Shown one piece after another: positions 9,598-17,388 of a DNA stretch of 64,000 nucleotides. Source of the DNA: Verrucomicrobiota bacterium (GTDB lineage Bacteria; Verrucomicrobiota; Verrucomicrobiia; Opitutales; Opitutaceae); the NCBI GenBank assembly GCA_016721945.1, contig JADKHC010000022.1, positions 1 to 64,000 of the forward strand, read 5' to 3'. The position numbers and the translations under genes were made by a program. Within the stretch, counting starts at the first letter, position 1, and the number at the start of each line of letters is the position of its first letter. The notes under the pieces are model-generated. The model was not told the DNA's origin. It ran no database searches and saw only the letters and a list, made by a program, of their open reading frames with translations.

Positions 9598-10652
9598 GCG
9601 CACCCATTCAAGTTCTTATCGTCGATGATTCCTCTGTCGTGCGTCAGACGCTCAGCGACATCCTCGCCAGCGATCCCGCGATCAAAGTGATCGGCACCGC
9701 CAGCGATCCTTACCAAGCGGTCGAGTTCATGCGCAACCAAAAGCCAGATGTCATGATCCTCGACATCGAGATGCCGCGCATGGACGGGCTCACCTTCCTC
9801 CAAAAAATCATGGAGCAGCATCCGATCCCCGTGATCATCTGCTCCAGCATCGCCACCGCAGGCGCAGCGACCACCCTTAAGGCCATGGAACTTGGCGCGG
9901 TCGACGTGATCGCCAAGCCCAAGCTCGGCACCCAGGAATTTCTCATCGAATCAAGCATCACGCTCTGCGATGCCGTGAAAGCCGCCTCACGCATTCACCC
10001 GAACCGCCTGATACCCAAACCAGCGCAAAAACTTTCCGCCGATGCCGTGCTGGCGAAAGCCGCCTCGCGTCCATCGTTCGAAACCACCCAGAAAATCGTT
10101 GTCGTCGGTGCCTCCACCGGCGGGACGGAAGCTCTGGTTGAATTTCTCACCCACATGCCGATGAACGCCCCTGGCATCGTCGTGGTGCAGCACATGCCTG
10201 AGCATTTCACACGCTCATTTGCCGAACGACTCGACTCACTCTGCCGCATCAGCGTCAAAGAAGCCGAACCAAACGATGTCGTCTCACCCGGTTGTGCCCT
10301 GATCGCCCCCGGAGGGCGACACACCCTAGTCAAGCGAACCGGCGCCCGCTACTACGTGGAAATTCGCGAAGGTCCACTCGTCAGCCGGCACCGCCCCTCG
10401 GTCGACGTTCTCTTCCGCTCAGCCGCACGCTACGTCGGCCACAACGCAATCGGCGTCATCATGACCGGCATGGGTGACGACGGTGCCGCAGGCATGAAGG
10501 AACTGCACGACACCGGTGCCCACACCATCGCCCAGGACGAAGCCAGCTGCGTGGTTTTCGGCATGCCCAAGGAAGCGATCGCGTTGGGCGGCGTGGACCA
10601 GATTTTACCGCTCAATCAAATCGCGCACGCCGTGATCAAGCAGGCACGCTAA
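9594..10652 (+). CDS. cheB: Chemotaxis methylesterase/deamidase CheB
   Basis: A 352-residue response regulator with methylesterase output. The receiver (1-120) has the acidic pocket at DD11-12, phospho-acceptor Asp57 in MILDIEMPRMDG, and the switch Lys in IAKPK. The CheB domain (about 165-350) has catalytic Ser174 in GASTGG, His200 in VVQHMPEHFT and Asp294 in MTGMGDDGA. It removes receptor methyl groups placed by CheR when phosphorylated by CheA. It is translationally coupled to cheD (ATGA). With cheR interrupted just upstream, methylation-based adaptation may be unbalanced unless another CheR exists elsewhere. Confidence 0.97.
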   Translation: MSAPIQVLIVDDSSVVRQTLSDILASDPAIKVIGTASDPYQAVEFMRNQKPDVMILDIEMPRMDGLTFLQKIMEQHPIPVIICSSIATAGAATTLKAMELGAVDVIAKPKLGTQEFLIESSITLCDAVKAASRIHPNRLIPKPAQKLSADAVLAKAASRPSFETTQKIVVVGASTGGTEALVEFLTHMPMNAPGIVVVQHMPEHFTRSFAERLDSLCRISVKEAEPNDVVSPGCALIAPGGRHTLVKRTGARYYVEIREGPLVSRHRPSVDVLFRSAARYVGHNAIGVIMTGMGDDGAAGMKELHDTGAHTIAQDEASCVVFGMPKEAIALGGVDQILPLNQIAHAVIKQAR

Positions 10653-10663
10653 CCTTTCTCAAC

Positions 10664-11065
10664 ATGCAAACGACGCCTCAACCTCAAACCGCCACTCCAA
10701 CCTCAAAAACCGTGCTCATTGTCGACGACTTCGCGAGTGTGCGTTTTTACCACGCTAACCTGCTCCGTCAGGCCGGCTTTCGCAGTATCGATGCGCGCGA
10801 CGGATTTGAAGCGCTTGAAAAACTGCGCCTGCAAAAGGTCGATTTGATCCTGCTCGACATGGTCATGCCAAAGATGAGTGGCGAGGAATTCATCCGTAAA
10901 ATCCGCGCGATGGCTGAGTTTTCGAAGATCCCCCTGCTCGTCATCACCTCCGAATCAGTCGGCGATAAAATCAGGGAGTTTTCCGGTGATGGCCCGTTGG
11001 GCTTCGCTATGAAACCCGTCATCCCCGGCACGCTGCTCGAAGCCGTGCGCAAGCTGATAGCCTAA
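10664..11065 (+). CDS. CheY-like single-domain response regulator
   Basis: A stand-alone receiver of 133 residues. After a 14-residue Thr/Pro/Gln-rich lead it has VLIVDDFASVR with the acidic pair at 21-22, acceptor Asp65 in LILLDMVMPKMSG, a Thr/Ser switch in LLVITSES and Lys in FAMKPV. It has no output domain, so it probably acts by binding a partner, like CheY, or as a phosphate sink. It lies 11 bases after cheB and 6 before the next gene. It is more divergent from classical CheY than the copy at 16989-17360; which one reaches the effector cannot be told. Confidence 0.9.
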   Translation: MQTTPQPQTATPTSKTVLIVDDFASVRFYHANLLRQAGFRSIDARDGFEALEKLRLQKVDLILLDMVMPKMSGEEFIRKIRAMAEFSKIPLLVITSESVGDKIREFSGDGPLGFAMKPVIPGTLLEAVRKLIA

Positions 11066-11071
11066 AAGCCA

Positions 11072-13144
11072 ATGTCGGCCGAACCCTACAACACCCCCAA
11101 GCAAGCCGACTTGCTGTCGCAAGCTAGCAAGCTCGGCCGCTGCCTGCGTCGACGTACCGCGACTCTGCTCGGTAAAATCCGTCCCAAACGCGAAGGCGAA
11201 CTCACCGGCGACCCATCGCTCGACGTCATCGCGCTCCTACCAGCGATCCAGCAAAGCCAGACGACACTCCTCGATTTTGGCCAGGAAACCGACGCTGAAT
11301 TCACCGAGCTCGCCCAAGGACTATCAGAGCTCAACGACCGCTTCACCACCATCCGTGAGCAGGCTGAGTCGCTCGACAATCTACTCCACCAAAGAGACAA
11401 AGACAATATCCTCGCGACCGCCTATCAGGTCTACAAAAGCTCCGTCGACCTCGTGCATGCGAGCATGGGCATCGCCATTTCCGAACAACAGCAGATGGGC
11501 CAGGTCGAAGACGCGCTCACCCACGCCTGCCGGGTCAAGGAAACCTTTACCCGCAATAATCTCCTGCTCCGCATCATCACGATGAGCATCCGCATGGAAG
11601 CCTCTCGTGTAGATCCAGAAAACCAGTCGATATTCCTAAACGTCGCTGCCGCCATTGCCGCAATCGATGAGAAAATAGCCAAGACTACAGAGGAAGCCTT
11701 TGCCCGGATCGAAGAAGTGATCGAAGAAGCGCGCACCGAACGCAACGCCCTCCATGGCCTGGAGCAAGACCTCCAAGGCCGTGCGCAGCAGAGCATCGAC
11801 AAGCTCCAGCAGGAACTCACCGACTACAAAGCCTCCCTGATCCCCTGCGCCGACTTGAGCTGTAAAGTGGGCGAACTCTTTGCCCAAACCTGCCCCCTCA
11901 CCCTGGAGATCATCACTTCACTGCAATATCAGGATATCGTCCGCCAGCAACTCGAGCATGTCTCAGCTGGCTTCAAAGACATCTCGACTCACCTTGGAGA
12001 GCTCGGGCAATCGTGCCGCACCAATACCAAACCCGAACTAGGCTTTATCCACCACGCCGCCAGCGTGCAACAGACGCATCTCGCCTCATCCCGCATAGAC
12101 ATCGAAAAGGCCGGCACCGAAGTCTCCTCCGGCATCACCCAGATGCTGGCCATCGGCAGCCAGCTCATCACCACCTTCGCTGAGATGGAGCAGGCGGCAC
12201 AAGCCGCCTTCGGACGTTCACGCATCTCCGAACTTTTCAAACACGAGATCCATCAACTCGCGCTCATTGCTGACCAAAGTGAAAAGGCCAACCAAAAAAT
12301 CTCCCGGCTGGTTGAGCGCATTGATGAAGTTGTACGCGTTTTCTCCCAAGAGATTTCCTCCCACGAATTCGAGGTGAAAATCGTCTCGCTCAACGCCCAG
12401 ATCGCCGCCGCACGCATGACTGCGGCCAATGCGCTCAACAAACTCGCTGAAGAATCAAGCCTCGCCTCCGACGCCAACGCTGCTGCCACCGCCGAACTCA
12501 CCAATGAACTCCAATCGTGCCTTAACCAACTCCAAGGCATAAAGAACGACGCCGATGAATTCATGAACATCGTAACCCGCGAGAAGGACGAGTTGGAGGC
12601 CAACGCCAGCAAGGTCAGTACGCAGCTCGCCAACCTTGGCGTACAGATAGGCGACGGCTCAAGCAGCGTGCGTCGCGAGTTCGCAACTGTGCATAAAACT
12701 CAAAACGAACTCCTTGGCCGTCTGCGCTTTCAAACACTCATCCAGAACAGTTACGATCCAGCTCTCCAGGTCTGCGGAAAACTGTGCGCTGCCACCAAGG
12801 CCTTTGCCCTTCCGGAAGACCTCACCGTGGAAGGCATGCGTAAACTTACCGCGCATCAAAATCGCTACACCATGGAGCGGGAAAACGAACTACAATCTCA
12901 TGCGCTTGGCAAAAATAGCCTGCCCGTGAAAGCAGCGCTCACGAGCACCAACGCTGGCGATATCGACTTGTTCGATACTGTAACGCCCGAGGATACAGCG
13001 GCCACCGATCCCGTGCAAGCCGTGCCAACCGACGATATGCCATTCCAGTCCACCGCTCCACTGCCCGAACCAGAAAATTCCGCCAATCCACCGGTAAAAA
13101 AAGCGGACAAGGAAGATCTAGGCGACGGCATTGAACTTTTCTGA
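11072..13144 (+). CDS. Soluble coiled-coil protein with degenerate receptor-like hairpin
   Basis: A 690-residue, mostly helical protein with no membrane segment or sensor domain that I recognise. Around residue 290 it has SLQYQDIVRQQLEHV, a motif shared with some cytoplasmic chemotaxis proteins. At about 436-460 it has SLNAQIAAARMTAANALNK, which resembles the receptor signalling tip but lacks the usual E-A-A-R-A-G end. The C-terminal 90 residues are Pro/Thr/Asp rich and probably disordered. The start is 6 bases after the upstream gene and the stop 5 bases before the hybrid kinase, so it belongs to the operon. It may be a cytoplasmic receptor-like input or a scaffold for CheA/CheW. Confidence 0.75.
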   Translation: MSAEPYNTPKQADLLSQASKLGRCLRRRTATLLGKIRPKREGELTGDPSLDVIALLPAIQQSQTTLLDFGQETDAEFTELAQGLSELNDRFTTIREQAESLDNLLHQRDKDNILATAYQVYKSSVDLVHASMGIAISEQQQMGQVEDALTHACRVKETFTRNNLLLRIITMSIRMEASRVDPENQSIFLNVAAAIAAIDEKIAKTTEEAFARIEEVIEEARTERNALHGLEQDLQGRAQQSIDKLQQELTDYKASLIPCADLSCKVGELFAQTCPLTLEIITSLQYQDIVRQQLEHVSAGFKDISTHLGELGQSCRTNTKPELGFIHHAASVQQTHLASSRIDIEKAGTEVSSGITQMLAIGSQLITTFAEMEQAAQAAFGRSRISELFKHEIHQLALIADQSEKANQKISRLVERIDEVVRVFSQEISSHEFEVKIVSLNAQIAAARMTAANALNKLAEESSLASDANAAATAELTNELQSCLNQLQGIKNDADEFMNIVTREKDELEANASKVSTQLANLGVQIGDGSSSVRREFATVHKTQNELLGRLRFQTLIQNSYDPALQVCGKLCAATKAFALPEDLTVEGMRKLTAHQNRYTMERENELQSHALGKNSLPVKAALTSTNAGDIDLFDTVTPEDTAATDPVQAVPTDDMPFQSTAPLPEPENSANPPVKKADKEDLGDGIELF

Positions 13145-13149
13145 AAACC

Positions 13150-16100
13150 ATGAAGCCGCGCATCCTCATCGTTGAAGATGAACCATTGATCGCCCGCACC
13201 ATCGCGCAGGTGATCGATCAACTCGGCTATGAGCATGTGGCCACAAGTGCGTACGGCGAAGAAGCCGTGCGTCTGGCTTCGGAACTCAAGTTCGATCTGG
13301 CACTGGTAGACATTCGGCTGGCTGGTGAAATGGACGGAATTGGCACCGCAACCATCCTACAGAAACGCTTCGCACTCGCCTCGGTTCTGATGACCGCCTC
13401 ACCGGAGCAGGAAATTATCGAGCGCGCCATACATGCCCGACCCTACGGCTATCTCCTAAAACCCTTCACGCCGCAGGAACTGCACCTCGTAGTCGCGATG
13501 GCCCAGCAACGCCTGCAAACCGAGTCAACCCTACGCCAAAGAGAGGAACAGCACGAGACCGTCCTGCGCACCTCCATGGATAGTTTCTGGATCGTCGACC
13601 TCGAAGGACACATACTCGATGTCAACGATGCCGCCTGCCGCATGACAGGATACGATCGTGCCGAGCTGCTAAAGATGCGCATCATAGATCTGGAGCATGG
13701 ACGCACACTGGAGCAAATCACCGAAGGTATTAAAGTAGTTCTTTCTCGCGGTTCGGCTCAAATCGACCGTCTCATTCGCCGTAAAGACGGCCAGCTGCGT
13801 CTCATCGAGATGAGCATAACCTGTTCACCCCGCCAGCGGTTGTTCTGCTTCGGCCGCGATATAACCGAGCGGCGTAAAGTCGAAACCAGGCTTCAGCTGC
13901 TCAAGCGCGCCGTCGAGCAAAGCCCAGCATCCATCGTCATCACCGATCCCAAGGGAGCCATTGAGTATGTAAATCCGTTCTTCGAAAAACACACGGGGTA
14001 CACCGCCCAGGAAGCAATTGGACTAAATCCTCGCGTGCTAAACTCCGGCGAGCACACAAAGGAATTTTTCCAGACACTCTGGGAATCGATAAGCGCGGGT
14101 AACGAGTGGCGCGGAGAAATCCGTAACCGTCGCAAAGATGGATCATTGTATTGGGAGCAGGCATCGATCTCGCCCATGCGTGATGAAAACGGCCAGATCG
14201 TAAATTATGTCGCGGTCAAAGAAGATATCAGTGAGCGCAAGGCCACCGAACACGCCATGGCCTGGCAGGCTGCGTTGGTCGAAAACTCCGCCGACATCTG
14301 CTGTGTCAAAGATCTCAACCTCCGAGTAATCACTGCCAACCAAGCCATGGCCCGAGCCGCCGGCGTTGATTCTCCGGATAGACTTATCGGCAAAACCGAC
14401 GCCGAGATTTTCAAGCGCACGGCCAACACCGAGGAAGTGAAAGCCTTCATGGATGACGAACGCGCGGTACAACGTCTTTACCCAGGCCAGTGCTTGGTTC
14501 GCCAGGAGCGAATGCATGCCGCAGACAACGCCGACCACTATCAACTTACCCGAAAATTCCCGGTCTTTGATCGCCGTGGTAAACTAATTGCAACCGCCAA
14601 TATTTCAACCGACATCACCGAGTCGAAACGGGCCGAACAAGATTTAATCCGGGCCAAAGACGAAGCCGAGACCGCCAATCGCGCAAAGAGTGCATTCCTC
14701 GCCACCATGAGCCACGAGTTGCGCACTCCGCTCAACGTCATCAACGGCATGTCCGCCCTGCTCGCCCAGGAAAACTGGCCACCCGAGCACAAACACGCGA
14801 TCAACCTCATCTCCGAAGGCGGCAACAACCTCCTCCGCATCATCGAGGAAATCCTCGACTACTCCGGCCTCCAAGCAGGCAAAGCCCAGCTGGACGAATC
14901 CCCGTTCTCTGTCGTCAACGTTGTCAGTTCCGTCCTACGCCTCTGCGAAGGTTCCGCCCAGTCGAAGGGCCTCGACTTAACCTACTCGCTTGATCCAAAA
15001 CTGCCCGCCGAAACACTCGGCGACTCACGCCGACTCCAGCAAATCCTGATCAATCTGCTTAACAATGCCGTCAAGTTCACCGAACGCGGCCGCATCCACC
15101 TCCGCGTAGCAGTAAAAGCTTCAACGTCCAGCACGCATACAATCGAATTCGCAATTCTAGACAGTGGCATCGGCATCTCCCCGGAAGGTATTGAGAAACT
15201 ATTCCTTCCCTTTTCACAGGCCGACGGATCGATCACGCGCCGCTTTGGCGGCACGGGCCTCGGTCTGGCAATCACGAAGTCCTTCGTGAAACTCATGGGA
15301 GGCGAAATCCGCGTGCGCAGCCGTCACAACCTCGGCTCAATTTTCCAGTTCCACGTAAAATTAAAAACCACCAATAACCCCGCCACCGCTTTCTCCAGCC
15401 TCGCTTCTCCTGCGCTTCAGAAAAAACGCGTTTTAATCGCAGGTTTCTCCGGTGCACCCCAACGCATGCTCTCGGCTTTGTTGCGTGACTGGGATATGCA
15501 GCCGATCGTGCCGAAACTCCGTCTGTCATCAGCGGGACAAACGTATCCAACAATCGATTACGATATCGCCATTCTCCCGGTTAAAGAGGCCTTGGATACC
15601 ACTCACCCGCTCTCGACCTGGCTGGATAAAACCAGTCGTGACAAACAGCATCCCATAATCTGGCAGGGTCACAAAGGCGAAATACCTCCGGCCCGCTACA
15701 ACGGGCCCTCAGTGCGAATCGGTACATTTATCGAACCAGTCGAATTGAACCAAGTCCTCATCGAACTGCTCACGGCAAACCCCACTCACCGCGTTCCACG
15801 CGCCGCCAAAGCAGAAAAACCCCGTCCACTCGCAGAAGTTCTCCCGCTTTCGATCTTGGCCGCAGAAGATAACGCAACCAACCGAGAGGTGATAAAGCTG
15901 GTTCTTCGCCATCTCGGCTACACCGTGGATCTTGTTGAAAATGGTGCCGAGGCTGTGAACGCCGTTCTTAACAAAAAATACGATCTTCTGCTCCTCGACA
16001 TGCAGATGCCCGTCATGGATGGCCTCACTGCCGCCAGCGAAATCTGCCGACTCATCCCAGATCCTGCCCAACGCCTAAAAATTGTCGCACTCACCGCCAA

Positions 16101-16671
16101 TGCACTTCCCGGCGACAGAGAGCAGTGCCTCGCCGCCGGCATGGATTCATATCTGACCAAACCCTTCGTTCCTGCTGATCTCACCACCTGTCTCCGCCAT
16201 TTATTTCAATCGGGCGAAAACAACTCTCCCTCAAAACCACAGCCGCCAAAACCGCAACCTTCGTCCCACGAACCACTCTGGCTCGACACCGTTCACCTCG
16301 AAAACATCACCGCTGGTCTGGCGCCCGAACAATCGCTCGACACACTCCGTCAGCTTCACACCTCTGTGTGTAATGATTATGCGGATACCATGCCGCAGGT
16401 GGTCGAATGCTGCGCCCAAAAGGACCAGCCCCGCTTTGCCCAAACCATCCATGGCCTCAAGGGCTGTTTTATGATGATCGGGTGGAATCATGTCGGACAA
16501 CTTTGCGCCGATGCACTCGGCCTCGCGCGCAAAGGAGAATTCAAGGAGTGGTCAAAATTCGCCGATAAACTGGGTTCAGCGTTCGCACACTCGTCGGAGT
16601 CCATGGCCAAACTTCTGGATGCGCGTGGTGCTCAAATCCAATCGAGTCAAAGCCCGAAAGCCAACGCATAA
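13150..16671 (+). CDS. Hybrid sensor kinase, REC-PAS-PAS-PAS-HisKA-HATPase-REC-Hpt
   Basis: Cytoplasmic kinase of 1173 residues. Domains in order: receiver (1-120, acceptor Asp54 in LALVDIRL); PAS at about 135-245, 250-370 and 375-490 (FWIVDLEGHILDVNDAACRM, IVITDPKGAIEYVN, ADICCVKDLNLRVI), two of them followed by ISERK/ITERRK linkers; HisKA with His522 in ATMSHELRTPLN; HATPase with LLNNAVKFTERG, DSGIGIS and GGTGLGLAI; a receiver with Asp950 in LLLLDMQMPVMDG; and an Hpt domain with His1101 in IHGLKGC. All catalytic residues needed for a His-Asp-His-Asp relay are present. No membrane helix is visible. Its position between receptor-like and STAS genes inside a che operon suggests cross-feeding with CheA and the CheY proteins. 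Confidence 0.93.
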   Translation: MKPRILIVEDEPLIARTIAQVIDQLGYEHVATSAYGEEAVRLASELKFDLALVDIRLAGEMDGIGTATILQKRFALASVLMTASPEQEIIERAIHARPYGYLLKPFTPQELHLVVAMAQQRLQTESTLRQREEQHETVLRTSMDSFWIVDLEGHILDVNDAACRMTGYDRAELLKMRIIDLEHGRTLEQITEGIKVVLSRGSAQIDRLIRRKDGQLRLIEMSITCSPRQRLFCFGRDITERRKVETRLQLLKRAVEQSPASIVITDPKGAIEYVNPFFEKHTGYTAQEAIGLNPRVLNSGEHTKEFFQTLWESISAGNEWRGEIRNRRKDGSLYWEQASISPMRDENGQIVNYVAVKEDISERKATEHAMAWQAALVENSADICCVKDLNLRVITANQAMARAAGVDSPDRLIGKTDAEIFKRTANTEEVKAFMDDERAVQRLYPGQCLVRQERMHAADNADHYQLTRKFPVFDRRGKLIATANISTDITESKRAEQDLIRAKDEAETANRAKSAFLATMSHELRTPLNVINGMSALLAQENWPPEHKHAINLISEGGNNLLRIIEEILDYSGLQAGKAQLDESPFSVVNVVSSVLRLCEGSAQSKGLDLTYSLDPKLPAETLGDSRRLQQILINLLNNAVKFTERGRIHLRVAVKASTSSTHTIEFAILDSGIGISPEGIEKLFLPFSQADGSITRRFGGTGLGLAITKSFVKLMGGEIRVRSRHNLGSIFQFHVKLKTTNNPATAFSSLASPALQKKRVLIAGFSGAPQRMLSALLRDWDMQPIVPKLRLSSAGQTYPTIDYDIAILPVKEALDTTHPLSTWLDKTSRDKQHPIIWQGHKGEIPPARYNGPSVRIGTFIEPVELNQVLIELLTANPTHRVPRAAKAEKPRPLAEVLPLSILAAEDNATNREVIKLVLRHLGYTVDLVENGAEAVNAVLNKKYDLLLLDMQMPVMDGLTAASEICRLIPDPAQRLKIVALTANALPGDREQCLAAGMDSYLTKPFVPADLTTCLRHLFQSGENNSPSKPQPPKPQPSSHEPLWLDTVHLENITAGLAPEQSLDTLRQLHTSVCNDYADTMPQVVECCAQKDQPRFAQTIHGLKGCFMMIGWNHVGQLCADALGLARKGEFKEWSKFADKLGSAFAHSSESMAKLLDARGAQIQSSQSPKANA

Positions 16672-16680
16672 CCCTTTATC

Positions 16681-16971
16681 ATGACACCCTTTGCGCTCAA
16701 TCTCAGAGGCACCAACCTGCTGGTCACATTCCACGGCGAGATCACAATCGAACATACGCTCGCACTCGCCGGCGAACTCAAGCAAAGCCTTCAATCTGGA
16801 TACACCCTTGAGGTAGACGCTTCGCAAATGACCCGACTCGATGCCGCTGGACTGCAAATTCTACTCTCCTCCGCTCAGTTCGCCGCAGACACCACCCTCA
16901 GCGCCTCCAGCGCCGCCTGGACCGATGCGTTTGCCCGCTACGCCTCACCCGATCCATTTCGCAGCATCTAA
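16681..16971 (+). CDS. STAS-domain protein without the usual acceptor Ser
   Basis: A 96-residue single STAS domain (anti-sigma-factor-antagonist fold): GEITIEHTLALAGELKQ, LEVDASQMTRLDAAGLQILL. In SpoIIAA-like proteins the Asp of this last motif is followed by a Ser or Thr that is phosphorylated; here the sequence is DAAG, so that control is probably absent. It sits 9 bases after the hybrid kinase and 17 before cheY, so it is co-transcribed. STAS proteins in chemotaxis-like clusters are thought to act as adaptors; a partner with a matching anti-sigma kinase is not visible in the window. Confidence 0.8.
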   Translation: MTPFALNLRGTNLLVTFHGEITIEHTLALAGELKQSLQSGYTLEVDASQMTRLDAAGLQILLSSAQFAADTTLSASSAAWTDAFARYASPDPFRSI

Positions 16972-16988
16972 AATTTGCCGCTCCTCCC

Positions 16989-17360
16989 ATGCCTAAAACT
17001 ATCGTCACCGTGGATGACTCCATGAGCATCCGTGAAACCGTCAAAATGACCCTGCAGTCCATCGGCTACAAGGTATTCACCGCCGAAGACGGAGCGCGCG
17101 GCCTTGAAGTATGCCAGCAGCAAAAAGCCGACCTCATCATCACCGATCTCAACATGCCCAACGTCGACGGCATCACGCTCATCGCCAATCTCCGAGCCCT
17201 CCCCCAGTACAAATTCACGCCCATCCTTATGCTCACGACCGAGTCCAATGATGAAAAGAAGAACGCCGGCAAGCGCGCCGGTGCCACCGGCTGGATCGTG
17301 AAACCCTTCGACCCCGCACGCTTCCTCGCGGTCGTCCAAAAAGTCTGCCCACTCACCTAA
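16989..17360 (+). CDS. cheY: Chemotaxis response regulator CheY
   Basis: A 123-residue receiver with all CheY marks: VTVDDSMSIRE with acidic residues 9-10, acceptor Asp53 in LIITDLNMPNVDG, Thr in LMLTTES and Lys in IVKPFDPARF. It is the classical chemotaxis type and sits directly before cheA. Phosphorylated by CheA, it would bind an output such as a motor switch or a pilus component. No CheZ, CheC or CheX phosphatase gene is in the window. Confidence 0.94.
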   Translation: MPKTIVTVDDSMSIRETVKMTLQSIGYKVFTAEDGARGLEVCQQQKADLIITDLNMPNVDGITLIANLRALPQYKFTPILMLTTESNDEKKNAGKRAGATGWIVKPFDPARFLAVVQKVCPLT

Positions 17361-17388
17361 ACCAGCTAATGCCGCTAAAAACATCAAA

